NCBI GenBank assembly: GCA_039621445.1
Contig: CP154955.1
Span: 822,558 to 886,557 of the forward strand
DNA: 64,000 nt
Direction: 5' to 3'
DNA from: Euglena gracilis
Taxonomy: Eukaryota; Euglenida; Euglenophyceae; Euglenales
Both the position numbers and the translations under genes were made by a program. Shown one piece after another: positions 56,837-64,000 of the stretch. The notes beneath the pieces were generated by a model. The model was not told where the DNA came from and did no database searches. It worked only from the letters and a program-made list of their open reading frames with translations. The number at the start of each line of letters is the position of its first letter. The first letter of the stretch is position 1.

Positions 56837-56955
56837 GCTGTTGCTGTGCTGCGTTGTGCTTTGCTGTGTTGTGTGTGTGTGGGTATGGGTGTGTGTGCAA
56901 CCATTGTGTGTGTGTGTTGTGTGTTGTGTCTGCACATGGTGTGTGCGTGTCAGGA
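56579..56955 (+). repeat. (GT)n compound microsatellite with GTTGTGT units
   Basis: GT repeats with regularly spaced GTGTCGTGTG and GTGTTGTG interruptions, an imperfect higher-order tandem. Confidence 0.9.
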
Positions 56956-58442
56956 TTTGACTAAAAGACCGGGGGGAGTCCATTGAAGGATGGTGGTCAG
57001 AAGTGGGGTTTTCCTAATCCGAGCAAGGGTTGAGGGTGTGGGTGATGTGCGGCGTGGGGTTAGGGACAGGGTTAGGGTTAGGAATGAGATCTGGGAGGGG
57101 TTGCGGTGCCGGGTTCGTGTCATGTCTCCTGTCTGAGGTCACCAGCGGGCAGGTGTGCCAGATCCGGAGCTGTATGTTTTATCTCAGGCAGACTGGGGAG
57201 GTCCCTGGAGGCAGAAAAAGTCAGGAATCAGAACCAAATCCCCTATGTTGTTGGATCCCTATGGCCCCTCACAAAAGGACGTGGATATGTGTCAAGGTTC
57301 GACCCTGGGTCCTGTTGTGTTGCCCAATTGGGGCCAAACTTGTCCTGCAAACCAAAAAAAAAAACTTCGATAATATTAAATGCAAAAACATGTGGCCCCT
57401 CCTATATGTGCCCCTCCTGTAGGAGCAAAAAGCTTGGGCCGACGATAGGGCAGATGGGAGGGGTAAACTGCTCTTTTATTTGGATCCTGCATTTTTAGCG
57501 GCCCTGCGCTTCTATTCAGGGGGGGGGGGTTAAGCCTCGAAATGCAAGCTTGGGATGTCGCAAGATGTGCACCAGAGGAGCACTTCCCCAACTCAGAACC
57601 TGAGCCCTGGGCAGGGGGTAGGCAATGGCCTTGATAAGCCACCGGCATCCCTGCTGGACGGTTTGGGACATATCGACTATCCTGGAAAGAGGGATGGGGC
57701 ACTGTGCAGAGAGTGCATTGCCACCCCGCCTGCAATGATTCTGCATTCTGGACCATGTGTTCCTTGGAACCAAACTGGCCGTCAAAATTTTTTCAGGTTT
57801 TGATTTTCTTCCAAAACAAACATCCAATTTTTTTGGACAATTGCTCCGAAATTACAAAAAACACATGCTTTTTGATTTTCTTTCTTCAACCGACCCAGAA
57901 AAAAATCAAATCTCATTAAAACCGACCTCACCCTCCCCCTTTGCGCTTTTTTCGACGGCCTGTGTCCTTAATTTTAAGCAAATTGGAGCGGCGAGGGGGG
58001 GTTATATTTGGGTGCTTACACTCATACATACAGAGCTGTCCGCAGGTTTGAGAGCTGTCTGCCCACATGTTGTTTGCAGCCACATTCACCTGGAATGCAG
58101 TGAATGCGAGACAAATGGGCTGCTTCTGATGAAACTAAGATTACCAACAAAAATCCCAGAGAAGTAAACTGAAAAAACCAACTGATATGTTGTTTATTTG
58201 TTTAGGAAATTAATAAATTGAAAAGAAAAAAAAATATCCCTCACAACAAAAGCATAGTTTGCGGACCTTCTCACACCTTGAGCATTCATAATTTCCAAAT
58301 AATTAACCCTGTGTTAGACAGAAAAGCAAACATGCAAATTCCAAAAGGTGACTTGTGCATTTGTGCGGATTGCACATTGTTTGGTGTGATCGGGAGAAAT
58401 GTCAATGGTCCCCAGGATTTGTCGCACGGCCTGGGGGCTAAA

Positions 58443-58517
58443 CTTAGGCGGCACATCTCGCACTTAAGGATTTTTTCGTTGTCGATGTGCGCGATTGCGC
58501 ACATCGATATTCTTTAT
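58443..58517 (+). repeat. 75-bp composite repeat, copy 3
   Basis: CTTAGGCGGCACATCTCGCA, CTTAAGG, a T run, then GTCGATGTGCGCGATTGCGC and its closing arm. Same order and spacing as the copies at 2.8 and 5.5 kb. Confidence 0.7.
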
Positions 58518-58810
58518 GAAACTGACAAGGTGTGACCCCAAAACCCCAAAATCTAAGCGGGATGTGATGGGGTGCCCCAGGATGCGGAGATGATAGCAGG
58601 GACTTTGGCAAATAGGCTGCCTGAGAGCAGGTACCACCGCAGCATGTGGTATACACAACACCCAGCAGGTGTGTTCATAACGCTGCAATGGCTGTCTCAT
58701 TAGCTCAGGATATTGACTGAGTGATTTGGGGAGGTGTGCCTAAGCCTGAAGCGATACCCTGAAACTTGGCTGTGTGAGGAATTGGTGGTTGGGAGGGCAA
58801 ATGCGTAAAT

Positions 58811-58961
58811 GGACGGTGTGTGCAAATGCACACAACAACCATTTGTGTAACTGTGAAAAGGGCCATGTGTGCTAGCTGCAATTGATGTGCTTGCAGAATT
58901 GTACAAGTGCAAATGGGAAAACAGACTTTCCAATCGGTTTGCACATCTGCGAACACCAACC
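58811..58961 (+). repeat. Two palindromes of the GGTCGG family
   Basis: GGACGGTGTGTGC-AAAT-arm at 58811-58840 and CGGTTTGCACATCTGCGAAC-arm at 58935-58961. More diverged than the 3-5 kb copies. Confidence 0.6.
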
Positions 58962-59671
58962 TCTTGTACAACTGAACACACGTATTATTTAGAGGGTGCG
59001 GCACCACTGCAGTTTGGAAATCCTTAAGTGCGAGGAATTTTGCAGAACTTGAGTGCAATTAAAAGACCAGCCTGCAGGCCCGAATTTGGGCATCGGCAAT
59101 GGAAGCTGTGAAAAATCATTTCTTAGCCCCTGAAACATCAAAATAAACAACATTTTCAGGTTTGTTCTGAAAGCCAAAGGCTTCGCTTATACCCATAAAA
59201 GGACAAGAGCTCAGCGACCCCCCTCCTAACCCCCCTTGACGTTCTCCAACACCTCAACCCTGCCCCCCGAACTGTCCCTGGCCCCCCCAACCTGGGAAAC
59301 AACTCAAACTGTGCTCCGATGTTGGCAAATTTTCAACTTAGGAAATATTTGTTTTTCAACTAAAAATTTTGAAACTTTCCAAAAATTTGCTGGGAGACAG
59401 GTCAGCGGGTTCAAAGCCTAGAGACATTTCTATGGCGACAGGTTGGCGTATGGTGGATGGGAACAGTGGTACGGGGGAATAGAGGACAATTTCCCTGGGG
59501 GGGGGGGGTATATCAAACCTTGTCCAGCTCCCCGGCTCATTGACTCCGGGGCTGTTGCAATAAAAACGGCCTCCAAACCCCACCATTGGGATGGAACCAC
59601 ATCTTTAAGTGCTGATGTACAGTTCAAAACTTCATTCGTGCATGGCAAGAAAAAAAGAAAGAGAAGCAGTC

Positions 59672-59953
59672 TCAAGCAGTTTTTGCATTGTCTCGCCAGG
59701 CGTGGAAATTGGCCACGTCACGACCCGCCAGCTTGCGGCAAAACACCTCATCCCTGTGGAAGAGTAAGTCGCGCAAACTGTAGTCCCCCTGCCTCCTTCC
59801 CAGCGACTGCAGGTAGCGGAAGCGGGGCCGCAGGCGTTTTTCCAGGCTGTTATTCCACAGCATGGGATAGCGGTCCACCTCGGCCCGCGAGCGTCCCATG
59901 TCTTCCAGGATGAACCGAAGCATCGGTCTCAGCTTCCGGTCGTGAACGCAATG
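59672..59953 (-). CDS. mTERF-domain protein, terminal exon
   Basis: The terminal exon begins after the acceptor GACACAG (59954) and runs 94 codons to a TGA at 59672-59674. It reads as the usual mTERF C-terminus: MLRFILEDMGRSRAEVDRYP, then NNSLEKRLRPRFRYLQSLGR, then SLRDLLFHRDEVFCRKL. The S-L-E-K-R-L-R-P-R block is a hallmark of the last mTERF repeats. Codon use is GC-rich at third positions, unlike the AT-rich flanks. With the two upstream exons it supports one gene transcribed leftwards across at least 4.3 kb, with introns carrying repeat elements at 60605-61233 and 62051-62478. Confidence 0.8.
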   Translation of the reverse strand, partial: HCVHDRKLRPMLRFILEDMGRSRAEVDRYPMLWNNSLEKRLRPRFRYLQSLGRRQGDYSLRDLLFHRDEVFCRKLAGRDVANFHAWRDNAKTA

Positions 59954-60604
59954 CTGTGTCATAGGTGAGGCAAATAATCGCTGTCTTATAAAATGTGAGG
60001 ACATCGAAATACAACTGGACCCTCTTTCACAACTTTCGTGTTTACTTTTGGTCAGGGCGTTGCAAGGTAACGACGGTATGTACATCACTTTGTTGAAAAG
60101 CCTGGGTCTCGTTACACCCCCCCGCAATAAACTGTCACCGGGCAAATCAGCCTTGGCGATAAACAAGTGTGGGCCGTGGTGACAATATTCCAGGTGAAAG
60201 GCGACCCTACCAGGTAGAAAAACGCCTATTTGGGGGTGTCAAATATCAACCAGAAATGTTTTTAAACTGTTTTTTTATGATGACAAAAACACATGCATCT
60301 TTGTTTGTACGCCTCACCGTTGTTAACTCTGCTGAAAAAAAATGCAACTTTTGTGGGGGGTGCTTGCAAAATGGGTTTTCAGAAATGCGGGAGGGTATTG
60401 TGGAAGTGTGGGAGGCGGCGCCGTGGCGGCCGCGACTTGTCGTACCACCTTTAACTTTTGTTTCGTTGGGATTTGTCGGAATCTTCGAAAACCCACCTCC
60501 GTAAGCAAAAAAAGTAATTGTTGAGATTTGTTGAGATTTGTCACTGGAGGTGCTGCACACAACTACATAATCTATGAGGCAAAAATTTCGGCAAAAAAAA
60601 TGAA

Positions 60605-61233
60605 TAAACCCCCCTCATTTAAGCCGACCCGTCGGTTTAGGACTTTTGGGTTGGCGGAAATCCTGGAGGGGGTCGGTTTAGACGGGGGGTCAGTTTCAGG
60701 GGGAGCCCACGGCTGGCCGACGGCATGACAGCAATGCAATTTCAATTGGCAAATGCCCAATTTGGTCGGCCAATTCCTAACTTTGAGTGGCAAATGCCTA
60801 ATTTGGGATGCAAACTCTGAATTTTCGGGGGCAAATGCTGTATTTTGGGTGTAATATCCAATTTTTGGTGGCAAACTGTTTAATTTTGGGTGCAAACTTC
60901 AAAATTTTGGATGGCAAATGCCCAATTTTGTAATTTTTGGGTTCCAACGTCAAATTTTTGGAGGAAAATGAACAATTTGAGGTGCAAACTCCAAAAAGTG
61001 GAAGCAAATGCCTAATTTTGGGTCATCAGTACTAATTATTCAATATCAGCACTAATTATTCAATGAGCATGAACGTTCTTTCCGTTGGTGGCTTCCGTTA
61101 TGTTGTGCATGTTTGTCATCCAGCTTGCCATGGGTCGGTTTATTTCTATTTTGGATTGAGATTCTGCAATGGGTCGGTTTGGAAGGGTAGGTCGGTTTAG
61201 AAAGGGGGGGGTCTGTTTAAATGGGGGGGGTTA
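60605..61233 (+). mobile_element. Poly-C-capped inverted-repeat element in an mTERF intron
   Basis: Starts TAAACCCCCCTCATTTAAGC and ends GTTTAAATGGGGGGGGTTA, with GGTCGGTTTAG motifs near both ends. Its middle (60730-61020) is a degenerate tandem of GGCAAATGCCTAATTTTGGG and TGCAAACTCC units. Confidence 0.55.
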
Positions 61234-61383
61234 AATTGAAAATATTTCTGACGGGGGAAATAATTTTGGCATTCTCTCTTCCAGATTGGTGTGGAGGGGA
61301 AGTGTGTGGTGCGGGTGTGTCGGAGGTGGAGGGGGTTGCTTTGTTTTGGCATTTTCTCTCCCTCTGTCCTCTCTGGACAGCAC

Positions 61384-61529
61384 CGCGGTCAATGCTGCAA
61401 TTGAGGAAGGTAGGAGCGATGCTCACATGCCTGGCAACGTCCAGGCCATTCTCCTCCAGAAATGCAATCTTTTCCCGCAGCGCTGCGGGCCGCCACTCCA
61501 AGATGGTTGGGTTGATGGGATGCACCTCA
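61384..61529 (-). CDS. mTERF-domain protein, internal exon
   Basis: This minus-strand exon reads HPINPTILEWRPAALREKIA, FLEENGLDVARHV and SIAPTFLNCSIDR, one full mTERF repeat plus the start of the next (P-x-I-L, L-R-x-K, F-L-x-x-x-G-L-D). The acceptor GTGCAG|T at 61530/61529 joins in phase with the donor at 63514. The 3' donor is GTGCTG at 61383. The repeat spacing suggests a short additional exon on one or both sides that I could not place, because the phase of this donor does not match the next exon directly. It belongs to the same gene as the flanking mTERF exons. Confidence 0.7.
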
Positions 61530-62050
61530 CTGCACCTGCACTCGGGGTACACAAGACACAAAGGGGTGCATTGACTTTCAATAATGGAAACCAAAGGGCT
61601 GTTTTCAAATGTTGGTCTGAACCCTTCCGAAAACCAGTCGTGGACATGCCGACTCAGAGCAGACAACCTAAAAAGAGAGCAGCATCATCCAACTGAAGAA
61701 GGCGTTGTGTATTAATGCCTCGGGCTTCATCATCAGGCCCCAGACAACACTTCCCTGCCAGGCCAGACCCCCCTGAAACAAAGGTGGGGCGAAGTGCCGA
61801 AAATTCAAAATTTCCAAAATGGCATGTTTGGGTGGTTTTTGGGATTTTTCCTCCTAATTTTGGCTGAAAAATGCCAGCCCAGTTGGATTTGGGCTTTTGG
61901 GGGGGGGGCATTTTTTGGGGGACATCCGCCGGGTCCAACTCCCATCCGGCCGGACCCCCCCCCCGGACCCACCACCTCCTGTCCATCCAGGTCCATCCAG
62001 CACCTTTTTACTGGCCAGCACCTATTTCGCCTGCGGGACCCCCCCCCCGC

Positions 62051-62478
62051 CAGGGAATCTCTTAAGAAAACCACTTGCTGGAGGAGAAGTGTTTTCCAAT
62101 CGAGGAGACCCGGACCCCCCCCCCCAGAAGGCAGGAACACAGCTCGTGAGTTTCCAGCTGGTGGAAATCACAACCAGTTGAGGGCTGGACACCTCCTCCG
62201 GCCTGAGAAAACCACTTTGAACCGCTTTGCAAACGAGGATTCTCTTCCCCAAAGTTTCCCCCTATTTTTCCCCCCCAAAATTCCAAGGTGACAGAAAAGT
62301 ATTTTTTTGAGGGTTCCGGGGGGGAAAAATGCCGGGGCTTGGCGGGGGTAACTAAAAAATAACCATTGGCCGTGGCTGCCAGTGCACCCCAAGAAATTCT
62401 ACAAACTGACTTTGGACTAAATGCAGTTCAACCCCCCCCCCCGGGGTTTGACTTTGAAAAACCTTAAATCGAAGCCTG
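62051..62478 (+). mobile_element. Degraded copy of the 25296 MITE family
   Basis: The right end TTTGGACTAAATGCAGTTCA and CCTTAAATCGAAGCCTG match the right end of 25296-25711. The left end (CAGGGAATCTCTTAAG) is a weaker match and no duplication is visible. Lies in an intron of the mTERF gene. Confidence 0.4.
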
Positions 62479-63514
62479 TTCCAGATAATTTATAACTTCT
62501 GCCATTCTCTCCACTGGTGCGGGAAGTATCTAGTCGCAGAGAGGTGCGAAGATGTTCCCAAGGTGCAATTGCGCCAAAAGGCGGTTGGTGTGACTTACGC
62601 AGTGAGGAACTGGCCAAAAATCAGTGAAAACCTTGGGTTCCCGATAACATCCTGACATGTTAACATCCCAATCAACATACATGCCCCTCTAGGGTTGAAA
62701 TTTGGGTTTCCAAATGTGCACACCTGATGCGCCAAAAAAGGCTTCGATGTACGTGAAAAGTAAAGTTTTTTCAAATTCACACAAATTCACAAAAACCATC
62801 GAATTTGAAAATCCCACATTGGCAGAAATCTCACTTTAGAAGTCTAAGACCCTGGGGTAATGCACAGGAAGGGCGGAGTCGAGAAGCGAAACAAAACTCT
62901 GTAGTGCTGCAAAAAGATGCCAAAAGCCCAAAGGCAAAGAGAACACGAGACATCATGCCCTGCAGGCCTCTCTGAGTGATTCTGCCCAGAGGCATTGCCT
63001 ACGTTCAACATACCCTTCGGATCAACTGTGATGGACTGCAAATGCTGTTGTGGCAATTTGAGTGGTAGACCATCTCCTTGCGATGATGCCAAAATAAAAG
63101 CCGAATCAAACACAAGTGGAAATGGAGGTGGAAGGTTTCCTGCATCCACAAAGAGGACCAGTGGATAAATAAAATAAAATTATTATTATATGTTGTATAT
63201 AATAATATTTATATTATTTTATTAAAATAAAATAAATAAACACAGCATCCTGTGGATCACAATTAGAAAATGTTGTCTGTTTTTACGTGCGCCTTTGTGA
63301 CCACCAAATAGATGACAACACTGAAGGAATATAGTGGCTTACGAACAGAGGAGACATGGAAACCCAAAATAAATGAGAGAACATGCATAATTTGGGAAAT
63401 GACAGAGCACAAGACAAGCAAGCTATTCCCAGTATATCAAACAGAAAGGTCAGATTTGAGAACAATGTCAGCTTCGGCCTTTCCGCACCATTTTCCAGGG
63501 CAGGTGCAGCATAC

Positions 63515-63860
63515 CAATCTGCAAGAGTGTCGGTCCTGACCCGCAGCAGTGTGGGGCGGCGGTTGACGGCCTTGGCGGCATCCCCAGAGGTGGCGATGAA
63601 CTTCATTTTCGCCTCCAGCGTGACTGTCTGGCGTTTCAAGACGTCCGGGAACACATTGACCACCCGGACGACGTCCAATCCACGGCCCTGCATCCACCGC
63701 ACTTTTTCCTTCAGCGACTGGGGCTCCACCGCGAGAATGGACGGCCGGTTCGTCACCACCCGCCTCACGTCCACCCGCAACTCCTCCAAATACGCCGTCA
63801 CAGCCTCCACTCGCTGTCGGCTGTATTGCTGGAGCGCAGGGTAGCGGGCGGACACCCTTG
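63515..63860 (-). CDS. mTERF-domain protein, upstream exon (partial gene)
   Basis: This GC-rich minus-strand exon encodes about 115 residues of mTERF repeats, the helical pairs used by mitochondrial or plastid transcription termination factor-like proteins to bind nucleic acid in organelles. Visible repeat signatures are RRVVTNRPSILAVEPQSLKE, then VVNVFPDVLKRQ, then AVNRRPTLLRVRTDTLA, each with the proline of the family's short P-x-x-L motif. The open frame continues to 63984, so the true acceptor may lie anywhere up to there and the 5' end of the gene is outside the window. The 3' end is placed at the donor TTG|GTATGC, phase 2. Family assignment is confident; the boundaries are inferred. Confidence 0.8.
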
Positions 63861-64000
63861 GCGCCAGGCACCTTTCTTGTTTACTGACGGAGGCTTGGGT
63901 GCCTGCCCATGGCAGACACACACCGCAGGACAAGACCGGCTGGGGAAGGGGTGCACACCCAGTCACCTTCCCAAAAATGGCCATTCTCAGGCCTCTGCCG

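Larger units (their letters stand above)
56960..59671. other. Non-coding stretch left of mTERF
   Basis: Contains a single poly-G/TTAA element end at 57510-57534, the composite repeat at 58443, palindromes at 58811-58961, and at 59180-59235 a copy of the GGCTTCGC..GAGCTCAGCGACCCCC repeat also seen at 27525-27575. No gene recognised. Confidence 0.5.

Noticed and set aside
62990-63150. Minus-strand stretch DAGNLPPPFPLVFDSAFILA as an extra exon
   Set aside because: Protein-like but not mTERF-like, with no phase-compatible splice sites found within the mTERF gene.

Overview
The window looks like a gene-poor stretch of a large, intron-rich eukaryotic nuclear genome, most likely a unicellular alga or other protist. 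I cannot name the genus from the sequence alone. The reasons are these. Coding sense is confined to short GC-rich islands of about 40-350 bp. The islands fit together only through GT-AG splicing, with donors that favour GTG. Everything between them is long non-coding DNA full of C/G homopolymer runs, (GT)n and (CATA)n microsatellites, inverted-repeat elements and dispersed palindromes. No operon, ribosome-binding site, tRNA or rRNA was recognised. Nearly all long open frames are microsatellite read-through (poly-VC, poly-HT, poly-YMC) or shadows.

All the coding islands I trust read on the minus strand. From right to left: (1) 59.67-63.98 kb, the 3' exons of an mTERF-domain protein whose 5' end lies beyond the window. 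(2) 34.26-37.06 kb, a phase-consistent chain of four exons, with a TPR-like exon at about 38.2 kb and a possible start codon at 38.95 kb. (3) 21.21-23.71 kb, a chain with one hydrophobic helix and a charged coiled-coil C-terminus. (4) 18.87-20.38 kb, a helical, coiled-coil-like chain. (5) 1.55-18.05 kb, a long series of small exons of which the run from 14.4 to 5.8 kb is phase-consistent throughout. Chains 3-5 may be parts of one or several very large genes. Apart from mTERF I do not recognise the families.

The strongest observation concerns transposable elements and introns. At least six short inverted-repeat elements are flanked by perfect 8-bp target-site duplications (hAT-like), with two further weaker or atypical cases. 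Two of them, at 5852-5982 and 21380-21699, belong to one family with terminal repeat CAYACCATTGCT. Each sits inside a coding exon. In both cases GT-AG splice sites supplied by the element restore the reading frame, so they behave as introners, that is, intron-generating transposons. A third hairpin, 17903-18021, holds a 69-bp phase-correct intron. Several otherwise different element families share a small central hairpin related to CGGCGCTTCGCGCCG. Remnants of a hAT-like transposase (a TTF/BED-like zinc-finger region and a hATC-like tail) lie at 55.1-55.8 and 51.5-52.1 kb.

Other repeats include a family of roughly 30-bp near-perfect palindromes clustered at 2.8-5.6, 44.1-45.0 and 58.4-59.0 kb, a 75-bp composite repeat ending in that palindrome, several poly-C-capped inverted-repeat elements, and paired low-complexity arrays in opposite orientation.
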